Positions 1 through 8,682 of a DNA stretch of 64,000 nt are shown here, piece after piece. A program made the position numbers and the translations under genes. The DNA lies in assembly GCA_937924775.1 (NCBI GenBank), contig CALDUT010000012.1, positions 62,001 through 126,000 of the forward strand, read 5' to 3'. Source of the stretch: an uncultured Gemmata sp. Lineage in GTDB: Bacteria > Planctomycetota > Planctomycetia > Gemmatales > Gemmataceae. The notes beneath the pieces are model-generated. The model had not been told where the DNA came from, ran no database searches, and saw nothing but the letters and a program-made list of their open reading frames with translations. Position 1 is the stretch's first letter. The number at the start of each line of letters is the position of its first letter.

Positions 1-237
1 GGGCGGATCGCCGCGGCGGGTCAGGCGGAGATCGGTCACAGCAATTCCGCCCAGAATCCGCAACCGCGCCGAGCCGACATGAATATCGACATCCTCAAAT
101 TGGGCCGCCAGGGTGCGAATCACCTGTTCGCGAACACGCTCAGGGCTGACCCACGAATTGGCGAACCACGCCAGCGCGACGATGGCCGCGACGCCGGCGA
201 GGATCCACCCGCGGATAAGCCAACTCCGAACGCGCAT
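1..237 (-). CDS. AsmA-like membrane-anchored protein, N-terminal 79 residues only
   Basis: An open frame starts with ATG at 237 on the minus strand and runs off the window without a stop. The visible 79 residues hold one membrane segment at about residues 6-26, then a periplasm-type stretch containing SPERVREQV and VGSARLRILGG. This order (anchor, SPERVRE, VGSARLRxLGG) is typical of the start of AsmA/TamB-like proteins of planctomycetes, which are thought to act in envelope lipid transport or outer-membrane assembly. The family call is from pattern memory; the rest of the protein lies outside the window. It is divergent from the DJ-1-like gene at 473, with a 235-bp gap in which I see nothing specific. 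Confidence 0.6.
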   Translation of the reverse strand, partial: MRVRSWLIRGWILAGVAAIVALAWFANSWVSPERVREQVIRTLAAQFEDVDIHVGSARLRILGGIAVTDLRLTRRGDPP

Positions 238-472
238 CCGTGCCGATTCCCGATGTAAAGGTGTCGGTGCTGCTAATCCCGTTCGCTTTGCCACGGCTTG
301 TCAGGCCACGAAAGCCGCGGGACAATACGCCGAGTTGCGGCTTTGGTCAATTCCGAGTGGATCCGCTGCGGCCCTGTCGCCGGGTGGCCCGTGCGGCGGT
401 CGGTCTTTCGGAAAGAGTCAGCCGTGGTTAAAATAGGATGACATCGCCAATGCCCCGGTGTGAGCCACTCGC

Positions 473-1018
473 ATGAAAGCTCTCATTCTGGTCGCCGATG
501 GATTTGAAGATTTAACACTCTTTGTGCCGTGGTACCGGCTCCGGGAAGAGGACGTGGCCGTCACCCTGGCCGCTCCGCTGTTGCACGCGGTCGGCGGAAC
601 GCATGGATATGTGGTTGAACCCGATGCAGTAATTCACGAAGTCAACCCCTCGGATTTCGACGTGCTGCTGATTCCTGATGGTCTGGCGGCCGAACGGCTG
701 CGGCTCCGGGAAGAAGCGGTGGATGTGGCCCGCACTTTTGTGGAAGATGGCATGAAAGTTGCTGCGATCGGCCACGGCCTGCAGGTCCTCATCAGCGCCG
801 GCGCTCTCGATGGCCGCCGCGTCACCTGTGCCCCCGGCATTCGCGACGATGTCCGCGCCGCGGGGGCCATCTACAGCGACGAAGCCACCGTTCTCGACAA
901 CACCCTACTGACCGGCCGCGGTCCCGACGATCTACCCGCCTTCGCCCAGGCCCTGATGGCCCACCTCGGCACTCCGCGCAAGGCGAGGGTAAAAAACGGG
1001 AATGCCCCCCGCAGTTAA
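473..1018 (+). CDS. DJ-1/PfpI superfamily protein lacking the nucleophile cysteine
   Basis: The 181-residue protein has the usual length and order of single-domain DJ-1/PfpI (ThiJ) proteins: MKALILVADGFED at the N-terminus with the conserved acidic residue E12, a central VLLIPDG strand, and the elbow region AAIGHGLQVL at residues 97-106. In active members the elbow is A-x-C-H-G; here the cysteine position is Gly100, so glyoxalase, deglycase or peptidase chemistry that depends on it is not expected. His101 and the surrounding fold are kept. A chaperone, binding or regulatory role is possible but is inference. The last four bases overlap the end of the convergent ClpS-like gene. Confidence 0.85.
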   Translation: MKALILVADGFEDLTLFVPWYRLREEDVAVTLAAPLLHAVGGTHGYVVEPDAVIHEVNPSDFDVLLIPDGLAAERLRLREEAVDVARTFVEDGMKVAAIGHGLQVLISAGALDGRRVTCAPGIRDDVRAAGAIYSDEATVLDNTLLTGRGPDDLPAFAQALMAHLGTPRKARVKNGNAPRS

Positions 1019-1314
1019 GCCGGTTCAATGCTCGCCGGCAATCCGCGGGCCGCGAATTGCTCAACAAACAGCTCCGCTCGCTCGAAATGCGTCACGACAA
1101 TCAGCGAGCGGCCCCGGTGGTACGCTTCCCACATGCGGTATTCGGCTTCCGCCGTGCCAAACCGAGTCAGTTCCATCACCACTCGGGCAACAAACATCAA
1201 ATCCTTGTCGACGGCTTTGTGCAAAACCACTTTGAACCGGCGGGGGGGAATAACAGGACCGCGAGCCGGAATGCTCCAACGGTCGTTCCGCCGGAATGGA
1301 GGGCGGATAGACAT
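1015..1314 (-). CDS. ClpS-like adaptor domain protein with altered N-degron pocket
   Basis: The 99-residue protein has an N-terminal tail of about 26 residues followed by a ClpS-like core (FKVVL at 27-31, through the C-terminal ASIEPA). ClpS delivers N-end-rule substrates to ClpAP/ClpCP. Aligned by eye with E. coli ClpS, the pocket residues Asn34-Asp35-Asp36 become Lys33-Ala34-Val35 and His66 becomes Tyr65, so classical recognition of N-terminal Leu/Phe/Tyr/Trp is doubtful. I chose ATG 1314 because GAGG stands six bases upstream; an in-frame extension to 1410 adds an unlikely proline-rich leader. It is convergent with the DJ-1-like gene. No clp ATPase is in the window. Confidence 0.72.
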   Translation of the reverse strand: MSIRPPFRRNDRWSIPARGPVIPPRRFKVVLHKAVDKDLMFVARVVMELTRFGTAEAEYRMWEAYHRGRSLIVVTHFERAELFVEQFAARGLPASIEPA

Positions 1315-1606
1315 GGCAGCCTCGTGTTGCACCGGCGTGCCCCAAACGGGGCCTTCGCAGGCAAGCGGGACTGGGGGAAGAGGCAACCCCAGCATCCACC
1401 ACTTTACCACACTCCACGTTACCGCGCCGCCGCCGGGGCGGTCAAATCCTAACCCAGCCGCTTATGAAGAGGGCAAGAAGACCTCGGTCCAATGTAACGA
1501 TTACGCAACCTGTGATGAGCCGGTAAAACGGCGAAAGGCAGAAAATGAGGAAAGGCTATGCACAGCCGATTCCTTCGGCCAACGATGTCAGAAATTCCCG
1601 GAAGAG

Positions 1607-2081
1607 GCGGTTGGCGGGCTTGTAAGCCGGGTTCTGTTCTCGCGTGCGCGAGCGACGGTCATTTCTCTAGCCCCGTTGTTACCAACGGGGTCTGGCGGTC
1701 TACCCGGGGATCATAACGGCCCGGGCCGAGCCTGTCCCCTGCTTGACCTTGCTTCCGGTGGGGTTTGCCGAGCCGGCGGGTCGCCCCGCCGCTGGTGCGC
1801 TCTTACATTAAGGGCTTGCGCCCCGCACCTTTTCACCCTTACCGGGAACCAGTCCATGCCGCTGCGGCGATCCGCCCCTCCCAGCCATAAGATCGCTGCA
1901 CCGGCGGGCACCGATTCCCGGCGGTATCCTTTCTGTTGCACTTTCCCGCCCGTTGGCGGTGCGAGCCGGGAATCTCGCGACCGTTACCGAGGGTGGACGT
2001 TATCCACCACCGCGCCCTAGGAAGCCCGGACTTTCCTCCCCCGGTTCAGCACCGGCGGCGACCGTCCGGCCCACCAACCGC
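1607..2081 (-). ncRNA. rnpB: RNase P RNA (bacterial type A-like)
   Basis: Read on the minus strand, the conserved 5' block GAGGAAAGTCCGGGCT lies at about 2024-2039, the 3' block ACAGAACCCGGCTTA at about 1622-1636, and an AGAGAAATGACCGTC block just before it. A perfect 13-bp P1 helix joins GCGGTTGGTGGGC (2069-2081) with GCCCGCCAACCGC (1607-1619), including one G-U pair, and sets the approximate ends. The length of about 475 nt is on the long side for RNase P RNA. The RNA is the catalytic subunit that matures tRNA 5' ends. Open reading frames that cross this block on either strand are accidental. Exact ends may differ by a few bases. Confidence 0.95.
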
Positions 2082-2266
2082 TTCCTAATACCATTGTACG
2101 CATCCAACCGGTTTCTCAAAAGTCATCCTCCCGCGAAAGGGAAGCATCGCGTGAGAGAATGAGGAGGCTCAAAGAGGTTCACTGCAATGGCTGGATGAGG
2201 GAAGAAACTGGCCGTGCCGTTCCCAGAATTCCTTCGTGTCGTCGTGGCGCCGTTTCCAAAAACTCA

Positions 2267-2752
2267 TCAGGCCGTGGGGCGACGCCGACGCAACATCAGC
2301 CAACTGACCAGCGACAAGCCAAGAAGAATCCCCACCCCCAACGCCAAGCGGACCCCGGCATCGACCCGCTCTTCTGTAAAGACCACTGGGACGCCATCCG
2401 ACGCCGCCGGGGCCGTGGGTGTTGCCCCCACCGGGCCTGGCACTTCGAAAGTCACCTTCGCGGTGTGGCCGATGCACCGGACGCGTAAGGTGTACGCCCC
2501 CGGGGCCGGCTTGGGAAACTGCAACATCCCGCGTTCGTCGGTTTGGCCCGTGAAAACCGTCTGGCCGGCCGCATCGGTCACGGTCACCTGCGCCAGCTCC
2601 GCCGGAACGTCTTCCTCAAAATAGGCCACCAGTTGAATGGTTTCGCCCACTTTCACGTCCGCGAACAACTTGTGGGCGAACGCCACGGAGGCCGTCAACG
2701 GAACGCCAACGACCGCGACAATTCCTACAACGAATCCACGCACCGACGCCAT
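2267..2752 (-). CDS. Secreted, membrane-anchored NikL/CbiL-like protein
   Basis: The 161-residue protein begins with a signal peptide ending in AFAHK, so the mature N-terminus would start with His. A beta-sandwich region of about 80 residues follows (VTVTDAAGQTVFTGQTDERG and similar), then a Pro/Ala linker, one C-terminal membrane segment and a basic tail RRRR. This plan resembles the extra component (NikL/CbiL, DUF4198-type) of nickel/cobalt ECF transporters, whose mature N-terminal His binds metal. No transporter genes are adjacent, so a metal role is only suggested. The start at 2752 is preceded by AAGGAG; the longer frame from 2779 lacks a ribosome site. It is divergent from uppP. Confidence 0.6.
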   Translation of the reverse strand: MASVRGFVVGIVAVVGVPLTASVAFAHKLFADVKVGETIQLVAYFEEDVPAELAQVTVTDAAGQTVFTGQTDERGMLQFPKPAPGAYTLRVRCIGHTAKVTFEVPGPVGATPTAPAASDGVPVVFTEERVDAGVRLALGVGILLGLSLVSWLMLRRRRPTA

Positions 2753-2800
2753 AACACGCTCCTTGAGCAACAGGATCATTGTAAGCGGCGAGGGAAGGGA

Positions 2801-3676
2801 ATGCCCATCTGGGAAGCGGCCTTACTTGGCATCATTCAGGGCTTGACGGAATTTTTGCCCATCAGCAGTACCGCGCATCTGTTGGTGGCTCGCGGGTTGC
2901 TCGGCCACCCTTATCCCGAAGATGCTTTCACCGTGGTCATCCAACTGGGAACTCTGGTGGCAGTGTTTGTGTATTTCCGCCCCGACCTGATTCGCCTGGC
3001 CCACGGGCTGGCGGTCGATCTGCGACAACGCCGCTTGGCCGCCACCGCCGATTCCCGGCTGGCGTGGCTGATCGGGCTGGGCACGTTACCGGCGATCCTG
3101 ACGGGGTATTTCCTCAAAAGCTGGCTGAAGGAGAACTTCTTCCACCCGCGGCCGATCGCGGTGGTCGCGATCGTTTTTGCTCTATTGATGGCCGCGGCGG
3201 AAGCCTGGGCGAAGTATCGGGCTCTCCGGGGCTACCGCAACCGCCACGAAGACGACATCCGCTGGTTCGATGCCCTCTGGGTCGGGGTCTGGCAAGCGTT
3301 GGCCCTGATGCCGGGGGGTTCACGCTCAGGAACAACGATCACCGGTGGCCTCTTCGCCGGGCTGGCGCGCCCGGTGGCGGCCCGTTTCTCGTTTCTCCTC
3401 TCGTTACCGACCATTTTGGGAGCCGGGCTCAAAGAACTGTATGACGAATACAAGAAACTCCACGCGGCGTTGCCCAGCGAGCCGGCCAGCCTGTTCGCCT
3501 CAGGAGAGGAGCTCACCGCGCTGGTGGTCGGGACGGTGGTTTCCGGGGTAGTCGGTTACTTCGCCATCGCGTTTCTGATGAATTACCTGAAGCGTTACAG
3601 CATGGCGGCCTTCGTGCTGTATCGTATCGGGTTGGGGCTGGTGATTTTCGCCCTCTTGGCCGAAGGGTTACTGTAA
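2801..3676 (+). CDS. uppP: Undecaprenyl-diphosphatase
   Basis: The 291-residue polytopic membrane protein dephosphorylates undecaprenyl pyrophosphate to recycle the lipid carrier of cell-wall and polysaccharide synthesis. Both BacA/UppP signatures are present: QGLTEFLPISSTAHL near residues 13-27, with the catalytic Glu17, and PGGSRSGTT in the second half with the phosphate-binding arginine. The length is slightly above the usual 270 or so because of a loop around GYRNRHEDDIRW. ATG 2801 follows GAGGGAAGGGA; the frame is open further upstream but that part overlaps the divergent gene. Planctomycetes lacking classical FtsZ-based division still need this enzyme for glycan synthesis. Confidence 0.93.
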   Translation: MPIWEAALLGIIQGLTEFLPISSTAHLLVARGLLGHPYPEDAFTVVIQLGTLVAVFVYFRPDLIRLAHGLAVDLRQRRLAATADSRLAWLIGLGTLPAILTGYFLKSWLKENFFHPRPIAVVAIVFALLMAAAEAWAKYRALRGYRNRHEDDIRWFDALWVGVWQALALMPGGSRSGTTITGGLFAGLARPVAARFSFLLSLPTILGAGLKELYDEYKKLHAALPSEPASLFASGEELTALVVGTVVSGVVGYFAIAFLMNYLKRYSMAAFVLYRIGLGLVIFALLAEGLL

Positions 3677-3872
3677 GGGTGCAAGATAGACTGACTGCAA
3701 GGCGATGGTTGGTGTGTGGGGCAAAATGGCGAAAGCAGCTTGCGGGGTCTGAGCATACGCTGCCGTCACTCTGATTGCCGGAAACGTGAAACCGGAGATG
3801 TATACGCAAAAGCACGCGCCGCTCGCATTGGGAAGGGTTCGGGGTGCGAGCCAACCCAGCGATGGATGGCCC

Positions 3873-3917
3873 GGAATTGCATCCCCGGTCGGGCGAGCCA
3901 GCCGGGGATGCAATTCC
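3873..3917. terminator. Perfect 16-bp hairpin between convergent genes
   Basis: GGAATTGCATCCCCGG (3873-3888) is the exact reverse complement of CCGGGGATGCAATTCC (3902-3917), with a 13-base loop. It sits between the end of uppP (3676) and the end of the alpha-toroid gene (3925), which converge. There is no long T tract, so it may act as a bidirectional transcript end or RNA-stabilising hairpin. The rest of the 248-bp gap shows nothing else. Confidence 0.65.
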
Positions 3918-3924
3918 TGAGCGA

Positions 3925-5562
3925 CTATTTATCTTCGAGAACCCGCACGTCGTTGCCGTTGGCCCCGCGCTTGTAGGTGGGCAGGTGCCGGTAGTAGACT
4001 TCGAGCGTCAGGGCGGCGATGGCGGTGGTGCCAAGCCGGCCGCAGCCGGTACCGAACCAGCCGTTTTCCGGGTTCCAACTGCCGCGGTTATTGGGGTCTT
4101 TCTTTTCTTGGGTTTGGATGAGCCAATCGCGCATACCGCCTTTGCGGGTGCCGTCGGGCTGTTTGGGGCCTTCGTTCCAGGTTTTCCACTCTTCTCCTTC
4201 GTAGAAGTGAACGACTTGCGTGGCGTAGTAGTAGTAGTACATGTTCCGCAGTTCACCCTGGCCGATGGGTGGATTTTTCATCAATCCAGCGACGCCCTCG
4301 ATCATTCCGGGGCTGCTCGGCCCCCAATTGGAGTCGATGTAATAGCGGCACAGCAAGCCCACAGCGGTCAGCGACGTGCCCGGACGAGCGCCGGTGTTAT
4401 CGCGGTAGCCATACATCGCCTTGCGGGAGCCGGCGGCGGCCAGGTCCAGGAAGTCGATCGCTTTTTTGATAACCCGGTCGTTGACGATGAGGTCTTTGGT
4501 GAGTTTCGCCGCTTGCAAGGCTTGAATCTGCCAACCGACGATGGAGGTATCCCCATTGGTGCCGGCGCTATAGCCCCAACTGCCGTTGGGGCCTTGGGCC
4601 TTTTGGATGTAGTTGATCGCGGCTTGGGCATAAGGCCGTAGGGCTGGGTCTTTGGTCATGCCGTAGGCTTCGCACAAGGCGATGGTGGCGATGCCTTGGG
4701 CATACATGTTACCGCTCATGCGTCCGGCGTTGGCTCCGCCCAGGGGGCAGATTTTGATAAGATACCCCAGGCCTTTGGCCACGGTTTGGGAGTAGTCTTT
4801 GACACGGTCTTTGGATTTCTTGTGGGTTTCGCCGGCGGCGAGGAAGGGCAGAAGGGCCAAACCGGTAGCGGCAGCCCGCTCTTCTTTGCGGCCTATGTCG
4901 AATTCCCAGCTGCCGTCGCTTTTTTGTTGCCGGGCCAGCCAGGCCAACGCCATGGCCACCGCCTGTTCGCTGGCTTCGTTACCACCGCCTTCACGCAGCA
5001 AGCGGGATTTGGTCGCCCCGCTGCGGCCATTGAGCCCGCCGTCGAAGCGGCCGCTGGCCCCGCCGTCGCCGAGTTTCATTGCGCCTTCCAAGCCGGTGGT
5101 GCCGGCGGTGTTGAAGTCGCTGGTCGCCAAACCCGGGGGGGCGTAAGTGGTGGGGTTTGGCTCGGTGACATCGGGGCGACCCAAAGCATCGTTGGTTTCG
5201 ATGAACTCCACGGTGCGTTCGGCCACTTCTTCGATGTGCGGCAAAGCCGCTTCAAAATTCGATTGCAGACCCAGATCGTCGTTGGTCAGATCGGGATCCG
5301 CAGGCTCATCGGTTTTGGCGGCGGTGGTGTTGAGGACTTTGTCGGAATTTCGTGCTTCGGTGCCGCGGGTGCCCAACACGAGAATCATCAGCGCGATGAT
5401 AACCACATGCATGGCCCCGCTAACCACCCACGCGGGAATGTGCTTTTTCAATAGCCGCTCTTGAGTGGTTTCTTCGGCGGCTTCAATGCGGCGAATGACG
5501 ACACCGGCCGCCGTCGGGGAGGCGGCGGGGAGAGGAACCGGCGAAGGGTTGGGAGTGGTCAT
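3925..5562 (-). CDS. Membrane-anchored alpha/alpha-toroid (prenyltransferase/squalene-oxidase repeat) protein with TonB-like anchor
   Basis: The 545-residue protein has a short cytoplasmic N-terminus, one membrane segment at about 44-64, a low-complexity periplasmic linker to about 190, and a C-terminal alpha/alpha-barrel region with repeated QxxDGSW-type motifs (QKSDGSWEF, QGPNGSWGY) typical of terpenoid-cyclase-like toroids. The DxDD acid motif of real cyclases is not seen, so it is probably not an enzyme of that type. The membrane segment carries S48-G-A-M-H52, which matches the S-x3-H motif by which TonB and TolA couple to ExbB/ExbD. It is the last gene of the exbB-exbD-exbD cluster. I infer a TonB/TolA-like energy-transducing protein whose periplasmic head is a toroid. 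Confidence 0.8.
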   Translation of the reverse strand: MTTPNPSPVPLPAASPTAAGVVIRRIEAAEETTQERLLKKHIPAWVVSGAMHVVIIALMILVLGTRGTEARNSDKVLNTTAAKTDEPADPDLTNDDLGLQSNFEAALPHIEEVAERTVEFIETNDALGRPDVTEPNPTTYAPPGLATSDFNTAGTTGLEGAMKLGDGGASGRFDGGLNGRSGATKSRLLREGGGNEASEQAVAMALAWLARQQKSDGSWEFDIGRKEERAAATGLALLPFLAAGETHKKSKDRVKDYSQTVAKGLGYLIKICPLGGANAGRMSGNMYAQGIATIALCEAYGMTKDPALRPYAQAAINYIQKAQGPNGSWGYSAGTNGDTSIVGWQIQALQAAKLTKDLIVNDRVIKKAIDFLDLAAAGSRKAMYGYRDNTGARPGTSLTAVGLLCRYYIDSNWGPSSPGMIEGVAGLMKNPPIGQGELRNMYYYYYATQVVHFYEGEEWKTWNEGPKQPDGTRKGGMRDWLIQTQEKKDPNNRGSWNPENGWFGTGCGRLGTTAIAALTLEVYYRHLPTYKRGANGNDVRVLEDK

Positions 5563-5717
5563 TTCGTGTCTCCAGGCTCATGAGATGGTTATTAGATTGT
5601 TGCACAGGATTCAGGATTCCGTCAATTCTCCTGATTTGAATCGCTGCCGGATTTTGTGGGTCGCCTCTCATTCGGATCGTTGTTCAGATTTCGCCACCGG
5701 CTCATCTCATACAGTGG

Positions 5718-7256
5718 TCATTGCCAGTCGGCCGAAGGGCTGACGGGGTTCTCAAAGGGGTTGCGGTTGCGGGCGTGTGTCATAGCCTCCTTCACCTGGC
5801 GGTCGCCACGGCGATACCACCACGCCAACCCACCCCCGGCGACAATCAGGACCGCCGCCACCAGTACCGTGGTATTCAAGAACGTGCCCCAGGTGAACGG
5901 CGATGTGTGGTTTGGATCACGTCGGGCGATCGGCCGTTTGCCAATCAACAGGGGCGCGTATTTGTCGAGCCGTCGTTCGGGGTTGTCGGGGTCGATTTCT
6001 GCGGATTCATAGCGGAGTTTCTTGAAGTAGTAGCCGGCGAACGTCACCCATTGGTTCACGCGACCGCTCGGTTGTAAGCCCTCCAGAGGTTCAGTGAAAA
6101 CAATGCACAGCGGGTAGCCCCCGTATTCATCTGCGGGGATCAGCCAGCCTTCGTAGTAGTGGGAAATCCCGGCGGCTTGCACTTCCGGACCGGTTTCAAA
6201 GCGGCGCAGGGAAATCAACCGCCCTTCGAATTTGATCAAATCCAGCCGATAACCGGGCGCAGAGCTATCCAGAAAGAGGTCCGCGTAGCGGATACCGGTT
6301 TGGGCGTATTTCTCCAATTCGTCCGCGGAGAACCGGGCCGCATGGAGCAGCACGCGGTCGTAGGCCGCAGCCTCTTCCCAGGGGGTGGTGAAGTCGTTGA
6401 GCTGGGGCCGGTTGGCAATCTTCAGTTTGTCGCGGATAAAACTGAAGATTTTCTTGTTTTTATCGATTCTGGTGGGGTCGTCGCCGGGGGCCACCGGTTC
6501 GTCGGCCAGCGGGGTAATGCTTCTGCCAGCCAACAGCGGCACGAGGATGTCCCCGGAGTGGCCCGGTACGGCCATGGTCTTGAAAAAATAGCCCGCGGCT
6601 TGAATCCACGCATCGGCTGGCATCCAGTCGCGGAAATGACGGTCACGCACAGCGGCCAACGCTTCAGGCAGATCGAGAAAGACGATGGATACCGGCGTCA
6701 GCGGCGACTCCCCCAAGGGCACGAACCGGGCTTCGTACACTTCAGAAACGTCGGTGAGAAACTGCGGGGCTTCCAGCCGACGCAGGCTAGTGAGCCGGCC
6801 ATCGAAGCGGATCAATTGTTTACGATAAACGCCGCGGAGGGGTTTGATCAAATCGATCGCGTACAGAGTCCGCAACCCCGCCTCTTCCAGTTCTGTCGCG
6901 GAGAATTGTTTGGCGTGCAGTAAAAATTCGCACCACGCCAGATACTCCAAGGCATTGTCGGCTTCCGACGCCACGGGTTTGAAGTCTTCGATCGCGGTGA
7001 ACAAGTGGCGATCCGAGTTGGGAATCGCGAAGCGTTCTCGGGCCGGCCTGTCGGGCGCATCGGCCGGGACCGGGCTTTTACGATCGACCACCGGAGGTTC
7101 GGGCATCGCCGTGGTCGCCGGCATCGGCGGTTGAGCCGTAACCGCCGATAGCGACGCCACCCCAAGGCCCACCCCCACCACCCAGCCCACAATCCCCCCC
7201 CTCGCGACGAGGCCGCCGCGAAGAAGCCAACCGGACTGTCGGCAGGGATTCCTCAT
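5718..7256 (-). CDS. Secreted, C-terminally anchored protein with an internally duplicated domain; function unknown
   Basis: The 512-residue protein starts at ATG 7256 after GGAGGAA and has a signal-like hydrophobic segment to about residue 41. Two homologous domains follow, marked by paired motifs: YLAWCEFLLHAKQFSATELE with YDRVLLHAARFSADELEKYA, IRFDGRLTSLRRLE with IKFEGRLISLRRFE, and AAGYFFKTM with FAGYYFKKL. A single membrane segment lies near 460-480, followed by a basic cytoplasmic tail of about 30 residues. I do not recognise the domain. Its place between the exbD pair and the toroid gene suggests it works in the same envelope complex. Confidence 0.8.
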   Translation of the reverse strand: MRNPCRQSGWLLRGGLVARGGIVGWVVGVGLGVASLSAVTAQPPMPATTAMPEPPVVDRKSPVPADAPDRPARERFAIPNSDRHLFTAIEDFKPVASEADNALEYLAWCEFLLHAKQFSATELEEAGLRTLYAIDLIKPLRGVYRKQLIRFDGRLTSLRRLEAPQFLTDVSEVYEARFVPLGESPLTPVSIVFLDLPEALAAVRDRHFRDWMPADAWIQAAGYFFKTMAVPGHSGDILVPLLAGRSITPLADEPVAPGDDPTRIDKNKKIFSFIRDKLKIANRPQLNDFTTPWEEAAAYDRVLLHAARFSADELEKYAQTGIRYADLFLDSSAPGYRLDLIKFEGRLISLRRFETGPEVQAAGISHYYEGWLIPADEYGGYPLCIVFTEPLEGLQPSGRVNQWVTFAGYYFKKLRYESAEIDPDNPERRLDKYAPLLIGKRPIARRDPNHTSPFTWGTFLNTTVLVAAVLIVAGGGLAWWYRRGDRQVKEAMTHARNRNPFENPVSPSADWQ

Positions 7257-7562
7257 GCCCGTTCCTCCAACACCTATTAGATGAGCCACCACCGCGGGAA
7301 GTTCCTCAGAAACGCCCCAGTTTCCTCACTTTTATTGTGGCCTATTGTGGCCGCTGTCCCGGCGCTGGTCAATCGAACGGATGTCCTTTTGTATTAATAA
7401 CTTAAGGCACTGATAGGAGCACAAAAGCCGTTCCCACCTCTGACCCCGGCTCCCGGAACCGTCCGCGGCCAGCCGCGGTTCCATCCCCACCCGGAGGCAC
7501 TCTTCAGCTCCCGGAGAAGTCCCATTCCAAGTGCCCGGGGCTTTGGCTTTAGGCGGGGCGAG

Positions 7563-8066
7563 TTAGCGTTTTTTGGGGTCGATTGGAACCGGCGAAATGT
7601 CGCTAAACCCAATCCGGATCGCCTGATCCACCAATTGAACCACGTAAGCTTGCACCAGTTTATCGTCGATTTCCAGCGTCAGTTTCCCGGTTTTGCCTTG
7701 TTGGGCAAGCTGTCGGGAGATTTGGGATAACCGATCGCTGAAGTTTTGTACATCGGCCTTGAGGTCTTGGGGCAGAGCCGCGGCGTTATCTTTTTCCATC
7801 AGGGTCATGCCGGCGATGCGACCATCCTCGGTGGCTTCCACCCGCACGATATATTCCAGCGGTTTGTTTTCGTCGATGGGACTGGGGCTGCTGATGCCCC
7901 CGCCTTCTTCCTTAGGCAACGCCAAAGCGATTTGCCCCTCGGTCGGGGCGGGTTTGAAGGTCATGATGAAGAAGGCCAACAGCTGGAAGGTCATGTCCAG
8001 CATGGGGACGATGGGCAGATCGGGATCGACGTGTTCGGGTATTTTTTTGCGTTTGTGGCTGAGCAT
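7563..8066 (-). CDS. ExbD/TolR family biopolymer transport protein (second copy)
   Basis: The 167-residue protein has a cytoplasmic N-terminus, one membrane helix with the essential aspartate in PMLDMTFQLLAFF (Asp24), and a periplasmic domain ending in a conserved-type helix. ExbD subunits form the core of the proton-driven ExbB5-ExbD2 motor that energises TonB or TolA. It follows another exbD with 31 bases between, so the motor here may be a heterodimer of two ExbD types. ATG 8066 is preceded at some distance by GAGGGAA. The periplasmic part contains a glycine/acid loop (KEEGGG) not usual in E. coli ExbD. Confidence 0.9.
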   Translation of the reverse strand: MLSHKRKKIPEHVDPDLPIVPMLDMTFQLLAFFIMTFKPAPTEGQIALALPKEEGGGISSPSPIDENKPLEYIVRVEATEDGRIAGMTLMEKDNAAALPQDLKADVQNFSDRLSQISRQLAQQGKTGKLTLEIDDKLVQAYVVQLVDQAIRIGFSDISPVPIDPKKR

Positions 8067-8097
8067 CAGTGCGTTTTCCCTCGTGCCCGGGTCGGAA

Positions 8098-8592
8098 TCA
8101 ATCAGGTTGCACAAGCAGGGCCCGCAGTTGTACGCGGAGATAACCGGCGCGGCGGCAAGCCTTCATGATCCCATACGTTTTCTCGAAGGGACAGTTTTTG
8201 TGAACCCGCAGAATGATGACCGAACGTAAGGGTTTGTCTTCGCCCCCGGGGCCGGCCGCGGCGATATCGTCGCGGGCCCGCCGTTTCAGGAACGTTTCGA
8301 CCTGATCCGGGTTATTCAACGTACTGATGACATTCCCTTGCGAATCGGTGTACTGATCACTAGGGGCCAACAGCACCACACCCTCGCTGTTGACATTCAA
8401 GTAAATCGCATACTCGATGCCCTTATCGAGCATTTTGGCCGCCGCCGCATGCGGCAGTTCGATCGTCACGTTGGCTTGTTCGATAACGAAGTTGGCGCAG
8501 AGCATGAAGAACATCACCAGCTGCAAGACCAAGTCGAGCAACGGGACGAAGTTCGGTTCACACTTTTCGGACGAAACTGCGCCGTGACTCAT
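8098..8592 (-). CDS. ExbD/TolR family biopolymer transport protein (first copy)
   Basis: The 164-residue protein shows the ExbD plan: short N-terminus, membrane helix NFVPLLDLVLQLVMFFMLCA with the proton-conducting Asp20, then a periplasmic domain. It is only distantly similar to the neighbouring exbD, so this is not a recent duplication. Its periplasmic part has a predicted loop (APSDQYTDSQGN) and a C-terminal CRRAGY region. It lies 90 bases downstream of exbB. A weak ribosome site (GGAA) precedes ATG 8592. Confidence 0.9.
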   Translation of the reverse strand: MSHGAVSSEKCEPNFVPLLDLVLQLVMFFMLCANFVIEQANVTIELPHAAAAKMLDKGIEYAIYLNVNSEGVVLLAPSDQYTDSQGNVISTLNNPDQVETFLKRRARDDIAAAGPGGEDKPLRSVIILRVHKNCPFEKTYGIMKACRRAGYLRVQLRALLVQPD

Positions 8593-8682
8593 AACAATTC
8601 CATCTTGGAAGCTGAACGATCACGCTTGCATTCGCGCCAGCAACGGCAGCACCACGCACTGGCGGGTTTGAGCTACGGAGAG

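Noticed and set aside
1028-2020. 330-residue open frame on the plus strand across the RNase P RNA region
   Set aside because: It covers the conserved rnpB blocks on the opposite strand and the translated text is low in structure and rich in Arg/Pro; it is a shadow of the RNA gene.
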